Source: Amaricoccus solimangrovi
GTDB taxonomy: Bacteria > Pseudomonadota > Alphaproteobacteria > Rhodobacterales > Rhodobacteraceae
Assembly: GCF_006385685.1 (NCBI RefSeq)
Contig: NZ_VFRP01000001.1
Coordinates: forward strand, 248,001-312,000
Direction of reading: 5' to 3'
Length of the DNA stretch: 64,000 nt
Position numbers and translations under genes: made by a program. Below the pieces are notes generated by a model. It saw nothing but the letters and a program-made list of their open reading frames with translations. It did not search any database and had not been told where the DNA came from. This document shows, piece after piece, positions 36,592 through 45,923 of this stretch; the first letter of the stretch is position 1; each line of letters begins with the position of its first letter.

Positions 36592-38238
36592 ATGCCGACG
36601 ACACCGTCTCCCTATGCGAGCGGCCTCGACAGGAACGCGGCGAATCATGTGCCACTGACGCCGACGAGCTTTCTCGACCGCGCGGCCGATGTCTGGCCGG
36701 AGCGGACGGCGGTCGTGCATGGCGCGGTCCGGCGGAGCTGGGCCGAGACGGCGGCGCGCTGCCGCGCGCTCGCCTCCGCGCTCCGGCGCCGGGGAGTCGC
36801 ACCGGGCCAGACCGTGGCCTTCCTCGCCGCGAACACGCCCGAACTCTTCGAGGCGCATTTCGGCGTGCCCGGCATGGGTGGCGTCCTGAACGCGATCAAC
36901 ACCCGGCTCGACCCGGAGGCGATCGCCTTCATCCTCGGCCATGGCGAGGCGCGGATCCTGTTCGTGGACCGCGAATTCTCCGCCACCGCGCGCCGCGCGC
37001 TCGCGTTGCTCGGCCGGCGGATCCCGGTGATCGACATCGACGATCCGGCCTTCGAGGGCGGGGAGCGGATCGGGGAGACGGATTACGAGGCCTTCCTCGC
37101 CGAGGGCGACGCGGCCGAGCCCCTCGCCGGCCCGTCCGACGAATGGGATCCGATCGCGCTCAACTACACCTCCGGCACCACCGGCAATCCGAAGGGCGTC
37201 GTCTACCACCATCGCGGCGCCTATCTGAACGCGGTCTCGAACGCGCTCTCCTGGGAGCTTTCCGGCGCGCCGGTCTATCTCTGGACGCTGCCGATGTTCC
37301 ACTGCAACGGCTGGTGCTTCCCCTGGACCATCGCCGCGGTCGCGGGCGTCGCCGTCTGCCTGCGCGCGGTGCGCGTCGAGCCGGTGCTGGAGCTGATCCG
37401 GACCGAGAAGGTCACGCATTTCTGCGGCGCCCCGATCGTGCTCAGCCTGATCAGCAACGCCCCCGCCGAACTGCGCGCGGGCATCACCCACAAGGTGAAG
37501 GCGATGGTCGCGGGCGCCGCGCCGCCCGCCGCGATCATCGCCGGGATGGAGCGGATGGGCTGGGAGGTCACCCATGTCTACGGCCTCACCGAATGCTACG
37601 GCCCGACCGTCGTCAACGTCTGGCACCACCGCTGGGACGGGCTCGACCTGACGGAGAAGGCCGCGATCAAGGCGCGCCAGGGCGTGCGCGGGCCGATGCT
37701 CGAGGCGGTGATGGTCGCCGATCCCGTCACGCTGGAACCGAGGCCGAAGGATGGCGAGACGATCGGCGAGATCCTGATGCGCGGCAACAACGTCAGCGCG
37801 GGCTACCTGAAGAACCCGACCGCGACGGCGGAGGCCTTCGCGGGCGGCTGGTTCCATACCGGCGATCTCGCGGTCTGGCACGAGGACGGCTATGTCGAGA
37901 TCAAGGACCGCTCGAAGGACATCATCATCTCGGGCGGCGAGAACATCTCGTCGATCGAGGTCGAGGACGTGATCTACCGCCACCCGGACGTGCTGGAGGC
38001 CGCCGTCGTCGCGCGGCCGGACGAGAAATGGGGCGAGACGCCCTGCGCCTTCGTGACGCTGCGCGAGGGGGCGCGGGTGACGGAGGCGGAGCTCATCGCC
38101 TTCTGCCGGACGCAGCTCGCCGGATTCAAGATTCCGAAGGCGGTGGTCTTCGGGCCGCTGCCCCGGACCCAGACCGGCAAGGTGCAGAAATTCGTGCTGC
38201 GCGCCGCGGCGCGCGATCTCTCCGCGGAACAGGGCTGA
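36592..38238 (+). CDS. AMP-forming acyl-CoA synthetase (DmdB-like candidate)
   Basis: A 548-residue ANL-superfamily ligase that activates a carboxylic acid to acyl-CoA with ATP. Motif I YTSGTTGNPKG is at 192-202, motif for the adenylate GGWFHTGDLA near 420, IKDRSKDIIISGGENISSIEVED around 437-459, and catalytic K530 (TQTGKVQKF). The sequence style is of short/medium-chain synthetases that accompany acyl-CoA dehydrogenases. In roseobacters such pairs include DmdB, the methylmercaptopropionate-CoA ligase of DMSP breakdown. The substrate is not proven. Start ATG preceded by GGAGGGA. The dehydrogenase starts 38 nt downstream. Confidence 0.88.
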   Translation: MPTTPSPYASGLDRNAANHVPLTPTSFLDRAADVWPERTAVVHGAVRRSWAETAARCRALASALRRRGVAPGQTVAFLAANTPELFEAHFGVPGMGGVLNAINTRLDPEAIAFILGHGEARILFVDREFSATARRALALLGRRIPVIDIDDPAFEGGERIGETDYEAFLAEGDAAEPLAGPSDEWDPIALNYTSGTTGNPKGVVYHHRGAYLNAVSNALSWELSGAPVYLWTLPMFHCNGWCFPWTIAAVAGVAVCLRAVRVEPVLELIRTEKVTHFCGAPIVLSLISNAPAELRAGITHKVKAMVAGAAPPAAIIAGMERMGWEVTHVYGLTECYGPTVVNVWHHRWDGLDLTEKAAIKARQGVRGPMLEAVMVADPVTLEPRPKDGETIGEILMRGNNVSAGYLKNPTATAEAFAGGWFHTGDLAVWHEDGYVEIKDRSKDIIISGGENISSIEVEDVIYRHPDVLEAAVVARPDEKWGETPCAFVTLREGARVTEAELIAFCRTQLAGFKIPKAVVFGPLPRTQTGKVQKFVLRAAARDLSAEQG

Positions 38239-38276
38239 CGGCCCGCCCGGGTCTCGCCGAACAAGGACGCCATTCC

Positions 38277-40040
38277 ATGACCGACTATACCCCGCCGCTC
38301 CGGGAGATCCGCTTCGCGCTCGACACGCTGGCCGGCCTGCCGGAGATCGCGGCCCTGCCGGGCTACGAGGAGGCGACGCCCGACCTGACCGAGTCCATTC
38401 TCGAGGAGGCGGCCAGGATCGCCTCGGGCGTGCTGGCGCCGCTCAACCGGGCCGGCGATCTCGACGGGGCGAAGCTGACCGGGGAGGGGGTCCGGACCAC
38501 GCCCGGCTGGCGCGAGGCCTGGGCCACGCTGATCGAGGGCGGCTGGAACGCGCTGCCCTATCCGGCCGAATTCGGCGGCATGGCGCTGCCCGGCGTCCTG
38601 AACCTCGCGGTGCAGGAGATGTGGCAGACCGCGAACATGGCCTTCGCGCTCTGCCCGATGCTGACCCAGGGCGCGGCCAACGCGATCGCGCTCTACGGCT
38701 CCGATGACCAGAAGGCGCGGTTCCTGCCGCGCATGGTGACGGGCGAATGGACCGGCACGATGAACCTCACCGAGCCGCTGGCGGGCTCCGACCTCGCCGC
38801 GGTCCGGACCCGGGCGGTGCCGGAGGGCGGCGCGTACCGGATCACCGGGCAGAAGATCTTCATCACCTACGGCGACCACGACCTGACGGAGAACATCGTC
38901 CATCTCGTGCTCGCGCGCCTTCCCGACGCGCCGGCGGGGGTGAAGGGGATCTCGCTCTTCATCGTGCCGAAGGTCCTGCCCGACGGCGCGCCGAACGACG
39001 TCTCCTGCGTCTCGCTCGAGCACAAGCTCGGCATCCACGGCAGCCCCACGGCGGTCCTCGCCTTCGGCGAGAAGGGCGGCGCGCTCGGGGAACTGGTGGG
39101 CGAGCCGAACCGCGGGCTCGAATACATGTTCTCGATGATGAACCACGCCCGTCTGAACGTCGGCCTGCAAGGCCTTGCGATCGCGGAGCGTTCCTATCAG
39201 CAGGCCCGGGCCTACGCGCGCGGGCGCCAGCAGGGGCGGCCGGTCGGCTGGCAGGGCGGGCCGGTCGGCATCGTCGAGCACGCGGACGTGCGCCGGATGC
39301 TGATGAGCATGAAGGCGCGGATCGAGGCGATGCGCGGCCTGCTCTACCGCGTCGCAGCCGACTCCGATGTCGCGCATCGCCATCCCGATCCGGCGACGCG
39401 GGCCGAGGCACAGCGGCGCGTCGACCTGCTGACCCCGGTCGCCAAGGGCTGGTGCACCGAGACCGGGATCGAGATCGCCTCGCTCGGCGTGCAGGTCCAC
39501 GGCGGCATGGGCTATATCGAGGAGACCGGCGCGGCGCAGCACTGGCGCGACGCGCGGATCACGACGATCTACGAGGGAACGACCGCGATCCAGGCCAACG
39601 CGCTGGTCGGCCGCGGCGTGCTGCGCGACGAGGGCGCGGCGGCGGGCGCGCTCATCGCGGAGATCGCCGCCGAGGGCCGCGCGCTCGCCGGCGGGCCGCT
39701 CGCCGCCGAGGGCGCCGCGCTCGCGGAGGCCGCCGACACCGCGGCGCGCGCGGTCGTGGCGCTGCTCGCCGCGAGCGAGGAGGAGCCGCGCCGCGCCTTC
39801 GCCGCCGCCGTCCCGTTCCTGACGATGCTCGGCACGCTCGCCGGGGCGCAGATGCTGCTGCGCGCCGCCGCCGCCGCGCTGGCCGAGACCGGGCGCGGCG
39901 ACGCGGATCCCTGGTGGTCCGCCCGCGTCGGCCTCGCACGGTTCTACGCCGCGCATGTCCTGCCCCGCGTCGGCGCGGAACTCGCGGCGACGCGGGAAGG
40001 GGCGGGGGCGGTCTTCGCCTTCGACGAGGAGCTGCTCTGA
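38277..40040 (+). CDS. Acyl-CoA dehydrogenase, DmdC-type
   Basis: A 587-residue FAD acyl-CoA dehydrogenase with the extra C-terminal domain of the DmdC/large ACAD family. FAD/substrate motif MNLTEPLAGSD at 162-172 and GQKIFITYGDHD at 181-192 are typical; E433 in IYEGTTAIQ (421-429) is the position of the catalytic base. The first 30 residues (PPLREIRFALDTLAGL) match the start of DmdC-type proteins. DmdC oxidises methylmercaptopropionyl-CoA to its enoyl-CoA. It forms an operon with the ligase upstream. A general fatty-acid ACAD is the main alternative. Confidence 0.88.
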   Translation: MTDYTPPLREIRFALDTLAGLPEIAALPGYEEATPDLTESILEEAARIASGVLAPLNRAGDLDGAKLTGEGVRTTPGWREAWATLIEGGWNALPYPAEFGGMALPGVLNLAVQEMWQTANMAFALCPMLTQGAANAIALYGSDDQKARFLPRMVTGEWTGTMNLTEPLAGSDLAAVRTRAVPEGGAYRITGQKIFITYGDHDLTENIVHLVLARLPDAPAGVKGISLFIVPKVLPDGAPNDVSCVSLEHKLGIHGSPTAVLAFGEKGGALGELVGEPNRGLEYMFSMMNHARLNVGLQGLAIAERSYQQARAYARGRQQGRPVGWQGGPVGIVEHADVRRMLMSMKARIEAMRGLLYRVAADSDVAHRHPDPATRAEAQRRVDLLTPVAKGWCTETGIEIASLGVQVHGGMGYIEETGAAQHWRDARITTIYEGTTAIQANALVGRGVLRDEGAAAGALIAEIAAEGRALAGGPLAAEGAALAEAADTAARAVVALLAASEEEPRRAFAAAVPFLTMLGTLAGAQMLLRAAAAALAETGRGDADPWWSARVGLARFYAAHVLPRVGAELAATREGAGAVFAFDEELL

Positions 40041-40064
40041 GCGAAGGCCCGCGGCGGTCCGCCG

Positions 40065-41636
40065 TCAGGCGGCGCCGGTGAGCCGCGCCTCGACCAGCCG
40101 CGCCTCGATCAGCCGGGGGCCCGGCGTCGCCATCGCCTCGCGGAAGGCGTCGAGAAAGCCCTCCGCGTCCTCGACGCGCCGCCCCGGCACCCCGTGCCCG
40201 GCGGCGAGCGCGACCCAGTCCAGTTCCGGATCGTCCACGTCGAGCATGCGCGCGGCGTTGCGGCCCACCTCCGCGACGCCGAGGCTCGCGAGTTCGCCCC
40301 GCAGGATCCGGTAGCCGCGATTGGCCAGCACGACCACGGTCACGTCGAGCCGCTCCCGCGCCATGGTCCAGAGCGACTGGAGCGTGTACATCGCCGAGCC
40401 GTCGCCGGTCGGCGCGATGACCTTGCGCCCGGGACAGGCCACCGCCGCCCCGACCGCGAGCGGCAGCGCCGCGCCGATCGCGCCGCCGGGATTGGCCAGC
40501 CAGTCATGGCGCCGCGCGCACCGCGTCGCATCCGCGATCGGCTGCCCGGCGGTGATCGCCTCGGCGCAGAGGATCGCCCCCTCGGGCATCAGCGCCGCCA
40601 TCGCCTGGCCGACCGCGGTGGGCGTCAGCGGCCCCGCCGGCGGCGGCGGGAGGTCGAGCGGCAGCGTCTCGGGCTCCGCGCCCGCCGCCCCGGTCTCCTC
40701 CGCCAGCGCGTCGAGCGTCCAGCCGATGTCCATCTCCGGGTCGCAGAGATCGAGGATTCGGCAGCCGGCCGGCGTCGGCGTCGAGGGCCTGTCGGGATAG
40801 GCGAAGAAGGCCACCGGCTCTCCCGCGCCGAGGAGCACCATGTGCCGGACGTCGCGCAGGATCGCGACGTTCTCCAGCACCGGATAGCGCAGGCATTCGA
40901 TCGCCACCGCCCCCGCGCCGCGCTCGATCCGCGGCACGAAGAGATCGGTGACGAGCCGGCAGCCGGTCCGCCGGGCGATCGCGCCGGCCTTGCGCGCGAA
41001 CGCCCCGTGGAGGACCGGCCCGTTCACGAAGAGCGCCGCCCCGGCTTCGCGAAGCGCCTCGGCCGCGGCGCGGACCTGATCGGGCCGGGGGCGGTGGAGA
41101 CGCACGGGCGGAAGCATCGGCGCCGCCGCCTCCGCCGCCTCCCAGGCCGTATCGGCCGGCAGGATGAGCGTCGCGATCCGGCCGTTTCCCGCGCGCGCCG
41201 CCCGGATCGCCTCCGCGCCGTCGGTCGCGACGGCGCGCGCGTCCGCGCTCACCCGCCACCAGTGCGAGACACCCCGCGCGACGCTCTCGATATCGCCCCG
41301 GAGCGGCGCGTCGTAGCGCAGGTGATGGCTCGCATGCTCGCCCACGACATTGATCATCGCGCTCCGCGCCTTGCGCGCGTTGTGAACACTGGCATAGCCG
41401 TTGCCGAAGCCCGGCGCGAGGTGCAGGAGCGTCGCGGCCGGCCGGCCGGTCATCCGGTGATAGGCATCCGCCGCCCCGGTCACGCCGCCCTCGAAAAGCC
41501 CGAGCACGCAGCGCATCTCCGGGTTCCGGTCGAGCGCGGCGACGAAATGCATCTCCGACGTGCCGGGATTGGCAAAACAGACATTCACCCCGCCCGCGAG
41601 AAAGGTCTCCACGAGCGAGTCCGCGCCATTCATCAT
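40065..41636 (-). CDS. Thiamine-diphosphate-dependent acetolactate-synthase-like protein
   Basis: A 523-residue ThDP enzyme. The catalytic glutamate is E49 (LFEGGVTGAADAYHRM) and the ThDP-Mg motif is GDGS (411-414) with NRGY (439-442) in the C-terminal domain. Its layout matches acetolactate synthase, benzoylformate decarboxylase or sulfoacetaldehyde/oxalyl-CoA-type members, so the reaction is uncertain. It has no ilvN-like regulatory subunit neighbour, and is orphan between an acyl-CoA dehydrogenase and tRNA-Gln. The C-terminus holds the near repeat RLIEARLVEARL. Start may be either of two consecutive ATGs. Confidence 0.85.
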   Translation of the reverse strand: MMNGADSLVETFLAGGVNVCFANPGTSEMHFVAALDRNPEMRCVLGLFEGGVTGAADAYHRMTGRPAATLLHLAPGFGNGYASVHNARKARSAMINVVGEHASHHLRYDAPLRGDIESVARGVSHWWRVSADARAVATDGAEAIRAARAGNGRIATLILPADTAWEAAEAAAPMLPPVRLHRPRPDQVRAAAEALREAGAALFVNGPVLHGAFARKAGAIARRTGCRLVTDLFVPRIERGAGAVAIECLRYPVLENVAILRDVRHMVLLGAGEPVAFFAYPDRPSTPTPAGCRILDLCDPEMDIGWTLDALAEETGAAGAEPETLPLDLPPPPAGPLTPTAVGQAMAALMPEGAILCAEAITAGQPIADATRCARRHDWLANPGGAIGAALPLAVGAAVACPGRKVIAPTGDGSAMYTLQSLWTMARERLDVTVVVLANRGYRILRGELASLGVAEVGRNAARMLDVDDPELDWVALAAGHGVPGRRVEDAEGFLDAFREAMATPGPRLIEARLVEARLTGAA

Positions 41637-41722
41637 CCCTGCCTCCGGCCTGCACTGGGTGGTCCGGTGACCTTCCTAGTCCATGGCGCCGCCCGGCGCC
41701 ACGGCGCGGAGAGGGAGGGGGA

Positions 41723-41797
41723 TGGCTGGGGCGGCAGGATTCGAACCTGCGAATGACGGTACCAAAAACCGTTGCCTTACCGCTTGGCGACGCCCCA
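41723..41797 (-). tRNA. tRNA-Gln(UUG)
   Basis: A 75-nt cloverleaf on the minus strand: acceptor TGGGGCG pairs with CGCCCCA, D-arm with CCAAGCGGTAAGGC, anticodon arm ACGGT-TTTTGGT-ACCGT (anticodon TTG), T-arm GCAGGTTCGAATCCTGC and CCA at the 3' end. All fit tRNA-Gln. Confidence 0.95.
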
Positions 41798-41864
41798 ATC
41801 GGCCCGTGTTCTATTGCCCCGGAAGGCACGCCACAAGAGGAAAGGCGCCGCCCCGCGGGCCGGC

Positions 41865-42707
41865 TCAGACGGCGAGCGGATCGGCCTTCGCCAGCCGGTC
41901 GAAGGCGGCGAGGCTCGCGATCAGCGCGGGCATGCGCTCGAGATGGATCATGTTCGGCCCGTCCGAGGGCGCGTTGTCGGGATCCTCGTGCGTCTCGATG
42001 AAGATCGCGCCCACGCCGATCGCGGCGCCCGCGCGCGCCATCACGGGGGCGAATTCGCGCTGCCCGCCGGAGGTCGTGCCCTGGCCGCCCGGCTGCTGCA
42101 CCGAATGGGTCGCGTCCATCACCACCGGATAGCCGGTGCGCGCCATGATCGGCAGCGAGCGCATGTCCGCGACCAGCGTGTTGTAGCCGAAGGAAGCGCC
42201 GCGCTCGCAGAGCAGGATGCGCTCGTTCCCGGTCGAGGCGATCTTGGCCGCGACGTTCACCATGTCCCAGGGCGCGAGGAACTGGCCCTTCTTCACGTTG
42301 ATCGCCGCGCCCGTCGCGCCGGCGGCGAGCAGGAGGTCGGTCTGGCGGCAGAGGAAGGCCGGGATCTGCAGCACGTCGACGGCCTCCGCCACCGGCACGC
42401 AGTCGCTCGGCAGATGCACGTCGGTCAGCACCGGACAGCCGAGCCGGTCGCGCACGCCCTGCAGGATCGCGAGCCCCTCGTCGCGTCCGACGCCGCGCTT
42501 CGCGTCGAGCGAGGTGCGGTTGGCCTTGTCGTAGGAGCTCTTGAAGATGAAGCCGACGCCCGCATCGGCCGTCGCCTTCGCCAGCCGCTCCGCGATCATC
42601 AGGCAGTGATCGAGGCTCTGGATCTGGCAGGGTCCGGCGATCAGGGTGAAGGGATTGGCGTTGGAAACCTCGATCGCGCCGATCCGCACGGTCCTTGGAG
42701 CTGTCAT
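41865..42707 (-). CDS. kdsA: 3-deoxy-8-phosphooctulonate synthase
   Basis: A 280-residue KDO-8-phosphate synthase, condensing arabinose 5-phosphate and PEP for the KDO core of lipopolysaccharide. Characteristic segments: AGPCQIQSLDHC (24-35), FKSSYDKANRTS (55-66), PVLTDVHLPSD (91-101), DVLQIPAFLCRQTDLL (111-126), and MDATHSVQQPGG (196-207). The family residue patterns are intact. It shares its neighbourhood with tRNA-Gln. The start has no strong Shine-Dalgarno but aligns with the family N-terminus. Confidence 0.97.
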   Translation of the reverse strand: MTAPRTVRIGAIEVSNANPFTLIAGPCQIQSLDHCLMIAERLAKATADAGVGFIFKSSYDKANRTSLDAKRGVGRDEGLAILQGVRDRLGCPVLTDVHLPSDCVPVAEAVDVLQIPAFLCRQTDLLLAAGATGAAINVKKGQFLAPWDMVNVAAKIASTGNERILLCERGASFGYNTLVADMRSLPIMARTGYPVVMDATHSVQQPGGQGTTSGGQREFAPVMARAGAAIGVGAIFIETHEDPDNAPSDGPNMIHLERMPALIASLAAFDRLAKADPLAV

Positions 42708-42836
42708 GCGCGCCTCCCTCCGGGTTTCCGGAGCGATACGCGCCGGGCAGGCGGCTGTAAAGCCCGGGCGGGGCGTGACAAGCCCGCGCCGCGCCGCTAA
42801 GCCCGGCGGGCGGCACGGGCGGGGGAGGCTTGCGCG

Positions 42837-43628
42837 ATGAGCGAGACGGCGATCGACGAGGCCTTCCGCGCGATGGAGGCGGATCCCGGCGACGAGGCCG
42901 CCCGCGCGCGGTTCCACGAACGCGTGCTCGACGCGGAGCTTCACCTGCTGCTCGCGGAGGAGCCGGAGACCGACGACGCGCTGCGCCCCCAAATCTTCGA
43001 GATCCCCGAGGGGCGTTTCGTCCTCGCCTTCGACCGGGACGAGCGGCTGGCGGCCTTCCTCTCCGAACCGATGCCCTACGCGATCCTGCCCGGGCGGCGG
43101 CTCGTCGCGATGATCGCGGGCCACGGGCTCGGGCTCGGGCTCAACCTCGGCGAGGCGCCCTCGGCGACGCTGCTGCCGGCGGCGGCGGTGGACTGGCTGG
43201 CGGAGGCGGCCGATGTCGCGCCGGAACGCCTCGAAGGCGCCGCCCGCCGCTTCGGCCCGCCCGCGGCCGCGACGCCCGCGCTGATCGCCGCGCTCGACCG
43301 CAAGCTCGCGGCGATGGCGGGCGTGATGGCCGCCGCGCATCTCGTCGAGGCGGAATACGCCGATGGCGCGCGGGGCCTGCTGCTCCTTCTCGCCGGCGTG
43401 CCCGAGGCCGCGCGGGAGGGCGTCGCGGCCGGGATCGCCGAGACCGCCCGGCTCGGCGGCGGCGCCACGCTCGACGTCGCCTTTCCCGAGGCCGGCGCGC
43501 CGGTCCTCGCCGCCGCGCGCCGCGGCGGGCTGACCTTCGACCTGCCCGCGCCCTCCGCGCCGGAGACCGCCGCGACCCCGCCCGCGCCGGGCATGGATCC
43601 GGCGAAACCCCCGATCCTGCGCCGCTAG
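42837..43628 (+). CDS. SseB-like N-terminal domain protein
   Basis: A 263-residue protein with an SseB-type N-terminal domain: an acidic start, the LHLLLAEEPETDDALRP and GRFVLAFDRDERLAAFL segments (about 33-83), and a conserved middle SSPLPYAILPGRRLV-like stretch. SseB proteins are small and of poorly known function. The second half (about 115-240) is Ala-rich and helical, and the C-terminus is proline-rich. It is transcribed next to dnaJ-like gene 87 bp away. No function is assigned beyond family. Confidence 0.7.
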   Translation: MSETAIDEAFRAMEADPGDEAARARFHERVLDAELHLLLAEEPETDDALRPQIFEIPEGRFVLAFDRDERLAAFLSEPMPYAILPGRRLVAMIAGHGLGLGLNLGEAPSATLLPAAAVDWLAEAADVAPERLEGAARRFGPPAAATPALIAALDRKLAAMAGVMAAAHLVEAEYADGARGLLLLLAGVPEAAREGVAAGIAETARLGGGATLDVAFPEAGAPVLAAARRGGLTFDLPAPSAPETAATPPAPGMDPAKPPILRR

Positions 43629-43715
43629 CGGCGGGGGCGTTTTCGCTCTCGTCCCCGGCCGCGCGCGCCGCTATCCTCTCCGCCGCTGCCCCGGAAGGAA
43701 CGATCGGCCCGCGCC

Positions 43716-44693
43716 ATGCAGGATCCCTACGCCACCCTCGGCGTCCAGAAGACCGCCACCGACAAGGAAATCCGCTCCGCCTTCAAGAAGCTGACGCGGA
43801 AGCATCATCCCGACCTCCATCCCGGCGACAAGGCCGCGGAGGACAGGTTCAAGGAGATCTCCGCCGCCTACGACCTGCTCGGCGACGCGGAGAAGCGCCG
43901 GCGCTTCGACGCGGGCGAGATCGACGCGACCGGCGCCGAGCGGCCGCGCGAGCAGTTCTACCGCGACTTCGCCGAACAGGGCGGCGGGCGGAGCTGGAGC
44001 CGCTCCTCCCACGCCGCCGCCGACGGATTCGCGAGCGACGAGGATCTCGAGGATCTGCTCAACCGCGCCTTCGGCGGCATGGGAGGCATGGGCGGAGGCA
44101 TGGGTGGCATGGGTGGAATGGGCGGAGGCCGCGGCGGCGGGCGGGCGGAGTTTCGCGCCCGCGGCCAGGACGTGAGCTACGCGCTGCCCGTGGCCTTCCT
44201 CGACGCGGTGAACGGCGCGAAACGTGCGATCACGCTGCCCGATGGCAAGACGCTCGCCGTGACCATCCCCGAGGGCGCGGTCGACCGCCAGATGCTGCGC
44301 CTGCGCGGCCAGGGCGGCCCCGGCTTCAACGGCGGTCCCGCCGGCGACGCCTATGTCGAGCTTCATGTCGAGCCGCATGCCTTCTTTCACCGCAAGGATA
44401 CCGACATCCATGTCGAGGTGCCGGTGACGCTCACCGAGGCGGTGCTCGGCGCGCGGATCGAGGTGCCGACGATCTCGGGGCCGGTCTCGCTCACCATCCC
44501 GAGGAATTCCAACACCGGGCGCAAGCTCCGGCTGCGCGACAAGGGCGTGCTCGATCCGAAGGGCGGGACGCGCGGCCATCAGTACGTGACGCTCAGGGTC
44601 GTGCTGCCCGACGGCGAGGAGCCGGAACTCGAGGCTTTCCTGAAGGGCTGGACCCCGGTCCATGCCCGCGATCCGCGCAAGGAGATGCTGTGA
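43716..44693 (+). CDS. DnaJ-family co-chaperone (CbpA-like)
   Basis: A 325-residue type II Hsp40. The J domain at 1-70 carries HPD at 31-33, the DnaK-stimulating tripeptide. A Gly-Met-rich linker (about 120-148, repeats GGMGGMGGGMGGMGG) is followed by the two CTD substrate-binding domains (150-320). There is no zinc-finger, which fits CbpA. The following small gene is CbpM-like and its ATG overlaps the stop (TGATG), a pairing known for CbpA-CbpM. Likely general protein-folding or nucleoid-associated role. Confidence 0.94.
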   Translation: MQDPYATLGVQKTATDKEIRSAFKKLTRKHHPDLHPGDKAAEDRFKEISAAYDLLGDAEKRRRFDAGEIDATGAERPREQFYRDFAEQGGGRSWSRSSHAAADGFASDEDLEDLLNRAFGGMGGMGGGMGGMGGMGGGRGGGRAEFRARGQDVSYALPVAFLDAVNGAKRAITLPDGKTLAVTIPEGAVDRQMLRLRGQGGPGFNGGPAGDAYVELHVEPHAFFHRKDTDIHVEVPVTLTEAVLGARIEVPTISGPVSLTIPRNSNTGRKLRLRDKGVLDPKGGTRGHQYVTLRVVLPDGEEPELEAFLKGWTPVHARDPRKEML

Positions 44694-45022
44694 TGATGCG
44701 CGCCACCGACCTGATCGCCGCCAACAGCCCGCTGAGTCGCGACGAACTCGAAAGCTGGATCCGCGAGGAAATCGTCGTCGCGACCGCCGACGCCGGCGAC
44801 TTCGTCTTCACCGACCGCGAATGCGCGCGGGTGCGGCTCGTCTGCACGCTGCGCTACGAGCTCGAGGTCGAGGTCGAGACCCTGCCGGTGGTGATGTCGC
44901 TCCTCGACCAGCTCTACGAGACCCGCGCGCGGCTGCGCGCGCTGGGCGCGGCCGTGGCGGCCGAGGATCGTGCCACGCGCGAGGCGATCCTCGCGCGCCT
45001 CGCCCCCGTCGGGGAAGACTGA
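44693..45022 (+). CDS. Chaperone modulator CbpM-like protein
   Basis: A 109-residue protein with MerR-like features: LSRDELESWIREEIVVATADAGDFVFTDRECARVRLVCTLRYELEV-type start (about 14-60) and a coiled/helical C-terminal half (LLDQLYETRARLRALGAAVAA). CbpM inhibits CbpA by binding its J domain. Size, order and overlap with the DnaJ-like gene by one base support the call. An 8-bp hairpin follows the stop. Confidence 0.88.
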   Translation: MMRATDLIAANSPLSRDELESWIREEIVVATADAGDFVFTDRECARVRLVCTLRYELEVEVETLPVVMSLLDQLYETRARLRALGAAVAAEDRATREAILARLAPVGED

Positions 45023-45027
45023 CCCCG

Positions 45028-45046
45028 GCCCCCGGATCCCGGGGGC
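45028..45046 (+). terminator. GC-rich hairpin after cbpAM-like pair
   Basis: GCCCCCGG and CCGGGGGC flank a 3-nt loop (ATC) just after the CbpM-like stop. A strong stem but no U-run, so termination may be weak or Rho-dependent. Confidence 0.35.
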
Positions 45047-45281
45047 TGACCAATGTGGGGGTGCTCCGCCCCCCGGCCCTCTGCCATCAAGTTCCGAACA
45101 AGCCTCCGCGCGAAGCCGGGGGGACAAGAGACAGGGGGAAGGAAATGGCTCACCGCGCCATGGCGCGCCCATGATCGCGCCCGATGGTCCGGGGTCCGGC
45201 GACGAGGACGATCCGCGCCGCCTTGCACCCGCCCCCCGCGCCGGGGATACTGCCGCCGACCACAATCTGCTCGGCGCGGAC

Positions 45282-45920
45282 ATGCCCCAACGTTTCCTGA
45301 TCGCGGACGACCACCCGCTGATGCGCTCCGCGCTGCGACAGGCGGTCGGCCAGGCCTTCGCCGGCGTCGAGATCGCCGAGGCCGCGCGCTACGAACAGCT
45401 CCGCCGGATCCTGGAGGAGGAGCCGGAGCCCGATCTGGTGCTGCTCGACCTGCACATGCCGGGGACGAGCGGCTTCATCGGGCTGATGATGCTGCGCTCC
45501 GAACATCCCGCGATCCCGGTCATCGTCGTCTCCGCCGCCGAGGATCCGGTGACGATCCGCCGCTCGATCGACTATGGCGCCTCGGGCTTCGTGCCCAAGT
45601 CCGCGCCGATCGGCCAGGTGGCGGAGGCGATCCGCGCCGTGCTCGACGGCCAGATCTGGACCCCGGCCTCGGAGGACGCGGGGGAGGGGGCCGATGGCGG
45701 CCTCGCCGAGCGGGTGGTGAACCTGACGCCGCAGCAGCTTCGCGTGCTCGCGGGCATGGCCGAGGGCAAGCTCAACAAGCAGATCGCCTACGAGATGACC
45801 ATCGCCGAGCAGACGGTGAAGGACCATGTGACGGTGATCCTGCGCAAGCTCGGCGCCGGGAACCGGACCCAGGCGGCGGTGATCGCGAGCCAGCTTTCGC
45901 TGCGCCCGCCGCCGGAATAG
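45282..45920 (+). CDS. NarL/FixJ-type response regulator, CrbR-like
   Basis: A 212-residue response regulator: receiver domain (1-120) with D9-D10, phospho-acceptor D56 (LLDLHMP), S84 and K106; LuxR-type HTH at about 145-205 (LTPQQLRVLAGMAEGKLNKQIAYEMTIAEQTVKDHVTVILRKL). It is tail-to-tail with the hybrid kinase, 3 nt apart. The partner has an SSF-type sensor plus REC, as in the CrbS/CrbR and ErcS/ErdR systems that regulate acetate and alcohol metabolism. Such pairs are a plausible functional match; regulon here unknown. The start ATG is chosen for its fit to the family N-terminus. Confidence 0.88.
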   Translation: MPQRFLIADDHPLMRSALRQAVGQAFAGVEIAEAARYEQLRRILEEEPEPDLVLLDLHMPGTSGFIGLMMLRSEHPAIPVIVVSAAEDPVTIRRSIDYGASGFVPKSAPIGQVAEAIRAVLDGQIWTPASEDAGEGADGGLAERVVNLTPQQLRVLAGMAEGKLNKQIAYEMTIAEQTVKDHVTVILRKLGAGNRTQAAVIASQLSLRPPPE

Positions 45921-45923
45921 CGC

